Shown here one piece after another: positions 1 through 8,661 of a DNA stretch of 64,000 nt (its first letter is position 1; each line of letters begins with the position of its first letter). A model generated the notes under the pieces. It was given only the letters and a program-made list of their open reading frames with translations, was not told where the DNA came from and ran no database searches. The position numbers and the translations under genes are program-made. The DNA comes from Paraktedonobacter carboxidivorans. GTDB lineage: Bacteria > Chloroflexota > Ktedonobacteria > Ktedonobacterales > Ktedonobacteraceae. The DNA lies in assembly GCA_041156125.1 (NCBI GenBank), contig JBEVTI010000007.1, forward strand, positions 123,500-187,499. The letters run 5' to 3'.

Positions 1-400
1 AGGCAGGCAACCCGGCACAACTTTTGAACTCCTGGGCAAAGCTTGACAGGCTCGGCGGCGGTGCCTCCATGGGCGCCTTGCTGACCAGCAAAGAAGGCGC
101 GAGCGACAGGATAGTAAACAGTAACAATGGCACCAGCAAGAGGTACCAGAAAGAGAGGCCAAGCAGCGCGACAAGCAGGCTGCTACTAACAACCAGCAGT
201 GTGGTTAGAATAAACACAACACGTAGCGAAAGGGCATCGACCAGTAACACCAACCAGCGCCTCTGCATCAGCCAATCCCGGCGCCGTTGAGCAGCTTTGC
301 CTGTTGCCACTACCCGGCGCATACTGCTCGGCCAGACCGCGCTACTCACCCTGTTCACCGAACTGCGCGGGACTTGTAAACGGCTGTCGTTATGCTTCAT
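1..400 (-). CDS. N-terminal part of a membrane protein (cut by window edge)
   Basis: An open frame of 133 codons reads leftwards from an ATG at 400 and runs off the window without a stop. A strong ribosome-binding site (GGAGGAGAG) lies just upstream. The protein begins with about 45 polar, Arg-rich residues. Two hydrophobic segments follow, roughly residues 50-75 and 78-105, separated by a short turn, and then a Pro-rich stretch (APPPS). This predicts a two-TM anchor with the N-terminus in the cytoplasm and the rest of the chain beyond the edge. I do not recognise the family. It lies downstream of minE on the same strand but is separated by about 875 bp and a large palindrome, so it probably has its own promoter. 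Confidence 0.7.
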   Translation of the reverse strand, partial: MKHNDSRLQVPRSSVNRVSSAVWPSSMRRVVATGKAAQRRRDWLMQRRWLVLLVDALSLRVVFILTTLLVVSSSLLVALLGLSFWYLLLVPLLLFTILSLAPSLLVSKAPMEAPPPSLSSFAQEFKSCAGLPA

Positions 401-1201
401 TATTGACTCTCCTCCTCCACCCAACAGGAACACTTCTCGCGACACTGAAGTGCAGGTGCAGGAATCCTGCACTCCAGCCTGGAGCGCGGAAAACTTGACC
501 ACCAACCACCTCAACCTCACTATGTGTAGTATGCATGCACCACACTTTGCAGTCTGACAGACAAATAGAAGCTTCCACCACGACCACACCACAAAGGTCT
601 GGCCAGCCATAAGCTCCGGGCCTGCGAACTCGCCCTCCAGCTTCACCTTTCACACCTCGTGCCAGGGCATCCAGGCTACCCACAACCAGCACTCCACACC
701 TCCCCGCCAGGTCTGCCCAACACGCCACACAATCCACCCTACATCAGATGAAACCAGCGTTTGTTTCTACTGCAACCTCACAACATCCCCATTCGCATTA
801 TTCCCTACACACAGCAGCCATCCTCTCACTCCCTACAACCCCACAACCACCCCAACGAAAACATGCGATGGCCCACACTTTCGCCAGTTACCACGCACCA
901 GCACTTCACTATCGCGCAAAGGGGAATTGCTCCTGTCATCCCGAAACAAACCGGGCCGACTATTTTTTCATATACGCTCCTCACCATTCCCTCTTGTAGC
1001 AACCCTCGCGCCTCTTACGCGCTCTCTCTTGTCTACATTCCTATTGTACTGGTCTGTAACCTGATCGCGGTTACGAAGCTATAGAGATTGAGTTGAGAAA
1101 TCGTCTTTACACTGGTAAACTTCTTAACCTTTTATAGATTAATTTGCTTCTTTATATACCTCATAATCAAGATATAGAAAAATCTGCACGTGCTGGACCT
1201 T
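401..1201. other. gene-free, C-rich/G-poor spacer
   Basis: No convincing gene is present; the open frames here are low-complexity and lack ribosome-binding sites. The plus strand from about 500 to 1040 is strikingly rich in C and A and poor in G. Two small inverted repeats are visible: GTGCAGG-aat-CCTGCAC at 456-472 and GTAACC-n7-GGTTAC at 1056-1074. Either could be a regulator site or a hairpin in the leader of the minus-strand membrane-protein gene. Confidence 0.5.
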
Positions 1202-1273
1202 TTAGCAGAGGAAAACGCCGAGTTTGCTTGGATTGCGCGCAATCCAGGCAAACTCGGCGTTTTCCTCTGCTAA
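1202..1273. terminator. 72-bp palindrome after minE
   Basis: Two 36-nt arms (1202-1237 and 1238-1273) pair with one G:T-type mismatch and no loop. The palindrome begins 3 bp past the minE stop codon. It would form a very stable hairpin or cruciform and could end minE transcription, but no clear U-tract follows on the minus strand. Confidence 0.6.
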
Positions 1274-1276
1274 GGA

Positions 1277-1627
1277 TTATTCTTCATCCATGGCTTCAAT
1301 TTCCACGCGAACGGTCTCGCCGCGCAGGGCATTAGCCGAGGGCGTATATGAGGGCGGGTCCCACTCAAAGGCAATCTTCTGGCGCTTGATCGGGACATTA
1401 GCATAGAGCTTATCCCAATGATCCTCACGCGCCAGAATCAACTCGACATTCTGTTCATCGATATCCAGGCGACGCGAGATAGCCTCCATTAGATCAGCTC
1501 TGATCAAATCCAGGATAGCGGGGCTAAGTTTGATACGATCCTGGACCAGGACAACTTTCAAACGTTCCTTTGCCATTTCGCCAGGAGTAAGCTTCTTCCG
1601 ACCATTCATAAAAGCAAAAACACCCAT
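1277..1627 (-). CDS. minE: Cell division topological specificity factor MinE
   Basis: 116 aa. The anti-MinCD region is recognisable at residues 18-45 (AKERLKVVLVQDR, then a helix ending SRRLDID), as in MinE, which drives MinD off the membrane and restricts the division inhibitor to the cell poles. After about residue 75 there is an extra acidic C-terminal tail (ending EIEAMDEE), so the protein is longer than the roughly 90-aa enterobacterial form. A ribosome-binding site AAAGGAGG precedes the ATG by 9 nt. It lies 26 bp after minD and is surely co-transcribed with it. Its stop codon is followed at once by the large palindrome. Confidence 0.93.
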   Translation of the reverse strand: MGVFAFMNGRKKLTPGEMAKERLKVVLVQDRIKLSPAILDLIRADLMEAISRRLDIDEQNVELILAREDHWDKLYANVPIKRQKIAFEWDPPSYTPSANALRGETVRVEIEAMDEE

Positions 1628-1653
1628 ACCTTCGTGCCTCCTTTGCAGGATGG

Positions 1654-2481
1654 CTATGAACGCACGCGCTTTTCAGCCAGCGCAGGCCCAAATCCCATCA
1701 GGCTGCGCAAGCGATCTACCAGCGTGGGCGCCTCTTCGACTTCATCCAGGGGCACCTCCACCCCCATGATCCGTTGCGCGGCATTGATAAAAGCTCGCCC
1801 CGCTCGTGAACGTTTCTCGTATACGACCGGCTCGCCTTTATTTGTGCCAATGATGATCATCTCATCCTCTGGCACAATGCCCATTAGATCAATGCCCAGT
1901 ACTTCCAGCACGTCAGCCACATCCATCATATCTCCACGTTTCACCATCTCTGGACGCAGGCGGTTTAGAATCAGGCGCGGCTCCGGCTTGCCAGCGGCCT
2001 CTACCAGACCAATAATCCGGTCGGCATCGCGTACCGAGGCCATTTCAGGATTGGTCACAATGATAATCTCATCAGCCCCTACAATGGCATTACGAAAACC
2101 CTGTTCAATTCCTGCCGGTGAATCGATCAGGACAAAATCGAACTCATGGCGCATTTGCTGGCAGAGCTGCTCCATCTGCACACTATTAATCGCATTCTTA
2201 TCACGGGTTTGGGCCGCGGGTAGGAGATAGAGTTCAGGTGAGCGCTTATCCTTAATCAAGGCCTGGCGCAAACGGCATTGGCCCTCTACCACATCGACAA
2301 GATCATAAACAATACGGTTCTCCAGGCCCATTACAGCATCCAGATTGCGCAGACCTATATCCGAGTCAATAACCGCAACCTTCTTGCCGTGCATAGCCAG
2401 CGCTGTACCCAGATTCGCCGTGGTGGTCGTCTTGCCAACGCCACCTTTGCCCGATGTGATAGTTATCACCCTGCTGTCCAT
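1654..2481 (-). CDS. minD: Septum site-determining ATPase MinD
   Basis: 275 aa from the chosen ATG at 2481. A second ATG two codons upstream sits on top of the AGGGAG ribosome-binding site, so the inner one is preferred. The deviant Walker A motif GKGGVGKTT (residues 11-19, signature Lys12 and catalytic Lys17), the switch region with DSDIGLRNLD, and the NRLRP motif are present. The C-terminus carries an amphipathic membrane-targeting helix (LVDRLRSLMGF). MinD dimerises on ATP at the inner membrane, recruits MinC and is released by MinE. It sits between minC and minE in one minus-strand set. Confidence 0.95.
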   Translation of the reverse strand: MDSRVITITSGKGGVGKTTTTANLGTALAMHGKKVAVIDSDIGLRNLDAVMGLENRIVYDLVDVVEGQCRLRQALIKDKRSPELYLLPAAQTRDKNAINSVQMEQLCQQMRHEFDFVLIDSPAGIEQGFRNAIVGADEIIIVTNPEMASVRDADRIIGLVEAAGKPEPRLILNRLRPEMVKRGDMMDVADVLEVLGIDLMGIVPEDEMIIIGTNKGEPVVYEKRSRAGRAFINAAQRIMGVEVPLDEVEEAPTLVDRLRSLMGFGPALAEKRVRS

Positions 2482-2718
2482 TGGCATCTCCCTAAAGCAG
2501 TCGCTTGACCTCTTCGGGTTTTTCCCGCGTACAATTCCTCAAATAAGATGCTCAATCAGTTCAGGGTCTGACTGTGCTCCGCCTGAGGCCACTGCAACTA
2601 AAGCAACTGTTCAACTTTTCATGAGAAGAACATGCTACCTGCCCCGTGACTGCCCGCCCGCACTTCCTCTTCCCTCCAATCCACAAAGGCTACATCATGT
2701 CCCTGTAGTTCGACCGAT

Positions 2719-3492
2719 TTATTTTCGTGGCGGTCGTCCGTTGACCCACGCTTCTACCACTATTTGCCCGTTCCGAATGGTTGCTACCTCTGGCCTGGGC
2801 TGCACGTCCAGACCTTCCGGTGGCCTTGAAAGCAAATGCGCGATCCGCAATTGCACCGGAGCCAGTAACAATGAACAGACCATAGCCCCCTCACCGTCAG
2901 GATAGCCCGCGTGAACCATACCGCGCAAAACTCCCCAGACGATGATATCTTTGCCAGCGACAATCTCGGCCCCAGGATTGACATCTCCCAGTATCACCAC
3001 ATTGCTGTGATGATGAATCGCCTGACCGGAGCGCACCGTGCGCCGCAAGAAGAGGGTATCGCTCGATTCACGAATGTCTCGCGCGGTCTGCTCACTCGTC
3101 AGCGTAGACATGGCTTGCTCGCTGGCCAGCCACGACTCTCCCCCACTCAGGCCCAGTTCCTGGGTCTGAGCGGGGTGCTCTACGCCTCTGGGTGTTCCCT
3201 GCTCAACTGGCGCGATCGACATTTGATAGTGAGCCAGTAACGCCTCTAACTGCGTACGCTCGCTCACTCGCAAGCGACGCCGAGTGGTATCCACCAGCAG
3301 CTCCCCTCCACGGAAGAAACCATGAGAGGTGGCCAACCGCTCAGCCAGAGCATTGAGTAACTCACCAAACGGCGTCTCAGGCTCCAGGGTTAAACGCAGG
3401 CCATCACGAGTCCCTTTGATTGCAATTTCTCCTTGCACAGGCTGCTTCTCCTCGCTTGCCAATCCATAGTGCGAATCCTCTGCGTGCTGCAC
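2719..3492 (-). CDS. minC: Septum formation inhibitor MinC
   Basis: 257 aa with a GTG start at 3492, 8 nt after an AGGAGG site. The C-terminal half is the MinC beta-helix domain (residues about 150-250, including GDVNPGAEIVAGKDIIVWG, GxxHAGxxG and a late RNGQIVVE strand), which binds MinD and FtsZ. The N-terminal domain is divergent. MinC blocks FtsZ ring assembly where MinD recruits it. The gap to minD is 237 bp, long for an operon, and I see no gene in it. Confidence 0.9.
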   Translation of the reverse strand: MQHAEDSHYGLASEEKQPVQGEIAIKGTRDGLRLTLEPETPFGELLNALAERLATSHGFFRGGELLVDTTRRRLRVSERTQLEALLAHYQMSIAPVEQGTPRGVEHPAQTQELGLSGGESWLASEQAMSTLTSEQTARDIRESSDTLFLRRTVRSGQAIHHHSNVVILGDVNPGAEIVAGKDIIVWGVLRGMVHAGYPDGEGAMVCSLLLAPVQLRIAHLLSRPPEGLDVQPRPEVATIRNGQIVVEAWVNGRPPRK

Positions 3493-3647
3493 CGAACAAA
3501 CCTCCTGGCCCGATGTCGTCGATCGATTAATTCCGCCCTTGCTAAACCGTAGGGCACTCCAAAGTCAGCTTCAGCGCGGTACGCTCACACATATTCTGAC
3601 ACACATAAGTATAGCATAGAGGACCAACTTGCGAAAGATATCGCAGC

Positions 3648-5111
3648 TTAACTCTTCTTAAAGGTAGATTGGATCTTGCCGAACTGGAGCGTGTCACCAT
3701 CGTTGATAGATGCAGGGACATTGGGTTCGAGACGCTTACCGTTGACCCGGCTCAGGTTGGTACTATTGAGGTCGGTCAACTGATAAGTGCTACCGATGTG
3801 CTCAATAGTGGCATGGCCGCGCGAGACAGTGTCAGCGTGCTCGAAGGCCGCGAGATCGACCTCTGGCTCAACACCGCCAAGGTCATGATCGGAACGTCCG
3901 ACCAGGACGCGCTCGCCAACCAGGGTGACTTCGCGCCCATTATTAAAGATCAGCGTGCCCCAGGGCATCTCAGGACTAACAGGCGTCTCGTTCGCAGGCT
4001 GGGCCTTGATGGTCTGGGACTGATTCAATGGAGTCTGCGCTGGTGCCTGGGGAGCGACGACAGGCGGCTGAACCGGCACAGTCGGAATATAGACAGGCAC
4101 AGGCGGCGCTTTAGGCGGTTGTGGAGGCGTGGCCGGTTTCGCCGGAGCCGGCATAATTGTAATTGAGGGCTGCGGCATCACTGGCGGATCTTGCGGCACC
4201 GGAGGCACATAAGGCGCGGGCTCTACAGGTTTAGCTGGCGGCGTATAGACTGGTGTGGCTGGTTTGTAAACCGGTGTCGCGGGCCTGGCCGGCGGTGGCG
4301 TATAGACCGGCGTGGCTGGCCTCTCTGGTCTGGCTGGTGCCGGTTTGGCAGCTTGCGACGATGTAGACTGGAAGGTGTTCGCTCCACAACTCGGACAGAA
4401 GGCCACACCTGGCTTCAGTTCTGCCTTACAACTTGGGCACAGCAATTTTGGAGGCGTGAGACCCCTCCCGCAACCACTACAGAAGGTATCACCTGGCTCG
4501 TATGTTGTATTGCAACTCGGACAACGCGGCCTGGCAGGAGTTGGTGTATAGACGGGAGTAGGCTGCACATAGGTCGGTGTCGGCGGCGTATAGACGGGGG
4601 TAGGCTGCACATATACAGGCGTTGACACATTATATTGTTGTGGTGGTTGAGCCCAGTACTGCTGGAATTGCGGTGCGATTGTACCCGGCAACGGCCCGGC
4701 CTGAATACCCGGAATTTGCTGCCGGACCAGCCCATCAACCGTATTTAGAACCTGATTGCCCAGCGCTGCCTGCTTGATCGCCCCGGCCCCGGCTGTGACA
4801 AGTAATGGCCAGAGAATAGGAATAAAGGGTGCAGCGACCAGGCCAACCGCACCGACCGCGGCCTTATCTATCCATTTCTGCTGACCAATCATCGCTACAA
4901 CGCCACCATTGGTACGCTGCAAGGTGAGGGTTAGCGCAGTCTGCAAGCCCACGAGAGCCGCCAAATCACCACCTTTTTTCAATTGCACCATCATCTGATC
5001 TTTATTGCCAATTTGTTGAGTCTGATAACTCTGCGCGCGAAACATATTTTCAAGATCGTTCGCGGCTTTTTCAACGTCTATTTCTTCGCTATTATAAAAT
5101 CTGGCGTCCAT
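3648..5111 (-). CDS. Double zinc-ribbon and FHA domain protein
   Basis: 487 aa. The start is placed at ATG 5111 because AAGGAGAG lies 8 nt upstream; a longer frame has no site. Order of parts: an N-terminal alpha/beta domain (1-85, MDARFYNSEEID); two hydrophobic segments with Gly/Ala (about 88-125); a Pro/Tyr/Thr-rich linker with repeats like PVYTPPTP; two zinc ribbons (CPSC...CSGC and CPSC...CPSC, about 195-250); a long Pro-rich linker; and a C-terminal FHA domain (about 395-487, with VGRSD, SRGHA and DLNSTN). FHA domains bind phosphothreonine, so it may be a target of a Ser/Thr kinase such as the one at 59605. The exact function is unknown. Confidence 0.8.
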   Translation of the reverse strand: MDARFYNSEEIDVEKAANDLENMFRAQSYQTQQIGNKDQMMVQLKKGGDLAALVGLQTALTLTLQRTNGGVVAMIGQQKWIDKAAVGAVGLVAAPFIPILWPLLVTAGAGAIKQAALGNQVLNTVDGLVRQQIPGIQAGPLPGTIAPQFQQYWAQPPQQYNVSTPVYVQPTPVYTPPTPTYVQPTPVYTPTPARPRCPSCNTTYEPGDTFCSGCGRGLTPPKLLCPSCKAELKPGVAFCPSCGANTFQSTSSQAAKPAPARPERPATPVYTPPPARPATPVYKPATPVYTPPAKPVEPAPYVPPVPQDPPVMPQPSITIMPAPAKPATPPQPPKAPPVPVYIPTVPVQPPVVAPQAPAQTPLNQSQTIKAQPANETPVSPEMPWGTLIFNNGREVTLVGERVLVGRSDHDLGGVEPEVDLAAFEHADTVSRGHATIEHIGSTYQLTDLNSTNLSRVNGKRLEPNVPASINDGDTLQFGKIQSTFKKS

Positions 5112-5384
5112 TCTGAATACTCTCCTTACGCTCAACTCCGCAGGTCACAGGTATGCCTCTGTCTTGCCTGCCCATATGCTCCCCGAATGATGAAGAACGA
5201 ACTTGCAATCTCTTCGTTAATTATACGTTTCTACGCTACCAGGGTTACTCTTTTCCAGGTTGACATTGACAATTATGCTCAAAGTTACTCGTCAACTCGG
5301 TCTAAGAGGCTGAGATGTTTCCGCTGATCCTGTCTTTAGTATACTCTATTTCTGTTCATGTGAATATGCCTTCTTCTGGCGATA
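5112..5384. other. gene-free upstream region of the FHA protein
   Basis: No gene is seen. The sequence AGTATACT at 5338-5345 is a symmetric -10-like box that could serve the minus-strand FHA gene, but no good -35 accompanies it. Confidence 0.3.
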
Positions 5385-5540
5385 TAACAGGTTGCTTAAA
5401 AGCCTCTGCCCACGCCCACCTACCCAGAGAAAAACAGGGAGCGCGGAAAACGGGGCGCCGCGTCGCTCATCTTTCCGCGCTCCCTGGACCCTCCAATGGA
5501 AAAGCTTCCAAGAGTGCAAGACGATCTTTGAGAAACCCTG
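5385..5540 (-). repeat. MITE-like palindromic element, copy 1
   Basis: About 156 bp. Read on the minus strand it starts CAGGGTTTCTCA (5529-5540) and aligns over about 65 bp with the element at the right edge of the window (63877 onward), through the shared GTCGTCTTGC, CTCTTG and TTGGAGGGTC blocks. Its core (5435-5486) is an imperfect palindrome with CAGGGAGCGCGG arms. Direct repeats CTGGCGAT flank it (5376-5383 and 5541-5548), as expected for a target-site duplication. It lies between the FHA gene promoter region and the end of the XRE gene. Confidence 0.7.
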
Positions 5541-5563
5541 CTGGCGATGAAAAAGCTTTTTCC

Positions 5564-6352
5564 TCAATTCTGTTGCCAGCGATATTGGCGAAAGATCTCC
5601 AGGGTATGCTGATCTCCGGGAACGTAGCTAACCATCGAATACGTGTTGATACCTGTGAAAACGGTCGTCGCGGTACGCAAGGACAGGCGCCCAAGTTGCG
5701 TGTGTTGTACGTGAAAGACAAAGGATGGCGCGGGCTTGCCCTCGGAATAGGCGGCGGCGGCGATACGCCGAAACTCTGGCAGACCACGCAACTTCTTGAG
5801 TAGCTCTTTATATTCTGGCAAATGTGTCAATGTACGCGTATTGTATTGAAAGTCGCTCACCAGACGACGCGCCAGGCTTTCCCAGCTGTGAAAGTGCTGA
5901 CGACTATGGACACCAAAGACCTGTTCGAGCAAGTGAGTGTGGCGGCTACGCGCGGTCTCTTCGTCTATCTCGAAAAGGGTCAAGGCAGCCTCGTTCCAGG
6001 AATGTAGATACCAGAGCCGATCCAGCGAGTGCGCGGGATATGAGGTATTGAGCACCAACAAATTCGCCAGTTGGCCAAGATCCAGCAAAGTGCTCTCAAT
6101 AGGTTCATTGTCGATCTGCTGCTTTGTGAGCTGCGTATAGGCCGCGTAGAGCTGCTGGCGCTCAGGATTCGGCAACTCCAGCGCGCGCGCAATACTATGT
6201 ACCACGTGGGGCGATGGATTATTACGCATGCCGCTTTCAAGATGATAAATATAGGTACGCGAGAGCCTGGTAGCTTGCGCAAGCTGTCCCTGCGAAAGAC
6301 CACGCTGCTGGCGGAAACGCGTTACCAGGCGAGCAAAATCAACACTGTTAAT
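5564..6352 (-). CDS. XRE-family regulator with MmyB-like ligand domain
   Basis: The first ATG (6229) would remove most of the DNA-binding domain. The frame stays open upstream and encodes a full XRE helix-turn-helix (FARLVTRFRQQRGLSQGQL... TYIYHLESG) until an in-frame TAG at 6364-6366. Between that stop and the HTH there is no ATG, GTG or TTG. ATT at 6352 follows an AGGAAGAG site and gives 262 aa, so a rare ATT start is the simplest reading. The C-terminal part (about 100-260) matches the MmyB-type ligand-binding domain, with RLWYLHSWNEAAL near its start and Arg/His-rich helices. It is divergent from the fatty-acid cluster and may control it. Confidence 0.75.
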   Translation of the reverse strand: MNSVDFARLVTRFRQQRGLSQGQLAQATRLSRTYIYHLESGMRNNPSPHVVHSIARALELPNPERQQLYAAYTQLTKQQIDNEPIESTLLDLGQLANLLVLNTSYPAHSLDRLWYLHSWNEAALTLFEIDEETARSRHTHLLEQVFGVHSRQHFHSWESLARRLVSDFQYNTRTLTHLPEYKELLKKLRGLPEFRRIAAAAYSEGKPAPSFVFHVQHTQLGRLSLRTATTVFTGINTYSMVSYVPGDQHTLEIFRQYRWQQN

Positions 6353-6796
6353 CGTTTTCTCTTCCTATCTTTGACAAATTTTGTTAGCTAACTCTCCTAT
6401 TATGCCCGAAAATTTGTTAGCTGGCAACATTTCCTTCCTATTCTTCTCACTTTATAATTATTTTGGACGGGACGTATTCCTTGCTACTGAAGCGCCAGAA
6501 ATCGCTCGTTATGGATCTATAAATCATCCCGGATTTTGGCAAAATCCGCCAAAACCGCCTATACCTCCCCACCCCAGTGGTGAGATGATGCTTTGTTGTG
6601 CGGCGGGCCTCCCGGCCCGCCGCACAACAAAGCATCTGAAAAAGGGACCGGGCTCTTTGACAAACTTTTGCAACGTTTGGGATGAGCTATACAAGATTTG
6701 TGCTCGATGCCAGATTATAAACTGAGCGAGCAAACATCAGTTTACGCGGAAATAAGGTGCTTCTATAGTTATGGCTCAGAGAGGAGCTGTCGCAAA
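6353..6796. promoter_or_regulatory. divergent control region between XRE regulator and acyl-CoA ligase
   Basis: This 444-bp spacer has three paired signals. TTTGTTAGCT occurs twice, at 6380-6389 and 6413-6422, exactly 33 bp apart. CTTTGACAAA occurs at 6369-6378 near the regulator start and again at 6655-6664 upstream of the ligase gene. A short hairpin CGGATTTT-ggc-AAAATCCG lies at about 6532-6550. These are candidates for autoregulation and for control of the fad genes. TATACA at about 6690 may be a -10 for the ligase gene, but no well-spaced -35 is obvious. Confidence 0.45.
6587..6636. repeat. perfect palindrome, 23-bp arms
   Basis: Arms 6587-6609 and 6614-6636 are exact inverted repeats around a 4-nt loop; the stem is very GC-rich at its tip (GGCGGGCC). 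It lies in the divergent spacer, not after a stop codon, which is unusual in this window. Confidence 0.85.
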
Positions 6797-8560
6797 ATGT
6801 CTGACTCATCAGTTGTCAACGATTCCCACATGGTGGGACCCGATGCCTCCCTATTGGCTACCCGGCCCTGGGTGAAATACTATGAAGCGGGCGTGCCAGC
6901 GCAACTGGATGTTCCTGATCATCCTCTGACGTGGTTGCTGGAACAGACAGCCAGGCGCTATCCCGATCATACAGCCTTGCTCTATTATGGCCATAAGATG
7001 AGCTATGCCACACTGTTGATGCTGGCCAGGCGCTTTGCCCTGGCGCTCCAACGCATAGGTATTCAGAAAGGCGAGCGTGTCGCGCTCGCGCTCCCTAATA
7101 TCCCGCAGTATCCGATTGCATTTTTCGGTACGCTCCTGGCTGGCGCGATAGCTGTACCTACAAATCCGCTGTATACCGAGCGCGAAATGCTACATCAACT
7201 CACTGACTCTGGCGCGCGCGCGCTTGTGGTACTGGACATGTATTATCCAGTAGTGCGCGCTATCCGCGAGCAAACGGAGTTGCAACAAATCATCGTCACT
7301 CGACCTTCTGACTTTCTGCCGCCAGTCTTGCGTATGCTCTTTCCGCTGAGCCAGCGCAAAGCAAAGCTGCCAGAGCCGCGCCTGAGCCCGCAAGAGTTGG
7401 CCTCCGATGCGTTGCTAACAGATATGCAGGATCTCCTGAAGCCGCGCGTGAGCAAAGGCAGTCAGGAGGACTTCCAGTTGCCCACCCCCCCACGGGGCGA
7501 CGAACTGGCTGTGCTCCAGTATACTGGTGGTACTACTGGCCTGGCCAAGGGAGCGATGCTTACCCATCGCAACCTGCTCGCTAACGCGCTGCAAACACGC
7601 CACTGGACGCCGCGCGCACGCGATGGTGAGGAAGTCTGCCTCTGCGTGGCACCATTCTTCCACGCCTACGGTATGACTGTTGGTATGAACCTGTCCATCT
7701 ACGCCGCCGCGACGATGGTGCTTCTGCCCAAGTTTTCCGTCAAAGAGGTGGTTAAGACCATCGCACGCTATCGTCCGACAATGTTCCCCGGCATTCCGAC
7801 CATGTATGTAGCCATTATGCGCGAGGCTAAAGGCCAGACCAGATTGATCAATTCAGTCAAATATTGTATCAGCGGCGCTGCCCCTCTACCCGCCAAAGTT
7901 CAGGAGGATTTTGAACGCCTGAGCGGTGGTAAAGTGGTTGAGGGCTATGGCCTGAGCGAAACCGCGCCGGTGACGCACTGTAATCCGTTGAATGAGAACT
8001 GCGTTAACGGTAGCGTGGGTCTGCCTCTACCTGATATTGATGCCACAATCATGGATAGCCTGACAGGCAAACAACTGGCGCCAGGCGAAATCGGCGAAAT
8101 TATGGTCAAGGGTCCAAATGTCATGCCAGGCTACTGGCAGCGCCAGCAGGAGACTGAGGCGGTCTTCTATCAGGGTTGGATGCATACTGGCGACCTGGGT
8201 TATATGGACGAGAAGGGCTACTTCTTTATCGCCGATCGCAGTAAAGACCTGATTGTCGCCAGCGGCTTCAATGTCTATCCTCGCGAAGTCGAAGAGGTGC
8301 TCTATAGCCATGAGGCTATCCAGGAGGCGGCTGTGGTCGGTGTGCCTGACGACTATCGCGGCGAGAACATCGCGGCAGTCATGGTACTGAAAGAAGGCTA
8401 TACGCCCTCAGATGAGCTACGCGCGAGTATCCTCGTACTATGCAAACGCGAGCTGAGCGCGTATAAAGTCCCAAAAATTATGGAGTTCCGCGACACCCTA
8501 CCTAAATCTCTGATTGGCAAAATCTTGCGCCGCGAGGTACGCGAGATGCTGAAAAAATAA
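6797..8560 (+). CDS. Long-chain fatty-acid--CoA ligase
   Basis: 587 aa. The ATG at 6797 was chosen because GAGGAG lies 10 nt upstream; an upstream frame extension looks non-coding. It is an acyl-adenylate-forming enzyme that turns a fatty acid, ATP and CoA into acyl-CoA. Seen: the AMP-binding motif YTGGTTGLAKG, YGLSETAP, HTGDLGYMDEKGY, the hinge region DRSKDLIVASGFNVYP, and the C-terminal catalytic Lys region (SLIGKILRRE). It opens the beta-oxidation cluster, so the substrate is probably a medium- or long-chain fatty acid. A palindrome overlapping its stop codon separates it from the next gene. Confidence 0.92.
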   Translation: MSDSSVVNDSHMVGPDASLLATRPWVKYYEAGVPAQLDVPDHPLTWLLEQTARRYPDHTALLYYGHKMSYATLLMLARRFALALQRIGIQKGERVALALPNIPQYPIAFFGTLLAGAIAVPTNPLYTEREMLHQLTDSGARALVVLDMYYPVVRAIREQTELQQIIVTRPSDFLPPVLRMLFPLSQRKAKLPEPRLSPQELASDALLTDMQDLLKPRVSKGSQEDFQLPTPPRGDELAVLQYTGGTTGLAKGAMLTHRNLLANALQTRHWTPRARDGEEVCLCVAPFFHAYGMTVGMNLSIYAAATMVLLPKFSVKEVVKTIARYRPTMFPGIPTMYVAIMREAKGQTRLINSVKYCISGAAPLPAKVQEDFERLSGGKVVEGYGLSETAPVTHCNPLNENCVNGSVGLPLPDIDATIMDSLTGKQLAPGEIGEIMVKGPNVMPGYWQRQQETEAVFYQGWMHTGDLGYMDEKGYFFIADRSKDLIVASGFNVYPREVEEVLYSHEAIQEAAVVGVPDDYRGENIAAVMVLKEGYTPSDELRASILVLCKRELSAYKVPKIMEFRDTLPKSLIGKILRREVREMLKK

Positions 8561-8605
8561 GCAGATCAGGCGAACCCGCGCGGGTTCGCCTGATCTGCTT
8601 ATTTT
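8554..8605. terminator. 52-bp loopless palindrome overlapping the ligase stop codon
   Basis: Arms 8554-8579 and 8580-8605 are exact. The TAA stop at 8558-8560 is inside the left arm. The right arm ends in ATTTT, so it may act as an intrinsic terminator or attenuator between the ligase and the acyl-CoA dehydrogenase. Confidence 0.7.
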
Positions 8606-8661
8606 CTAACATCATAAAGCCGAAAAGGCCTGGTGACTTTGCACTAAGGAGCAAGCATAAC

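Noticed and set aside
390..737. 115-codon open frame on the minus strand
   Set aside because: No ribosome-binding site, odd composition, and it overlaps the start of a better-supported gene; an effect of the C-rich bias.
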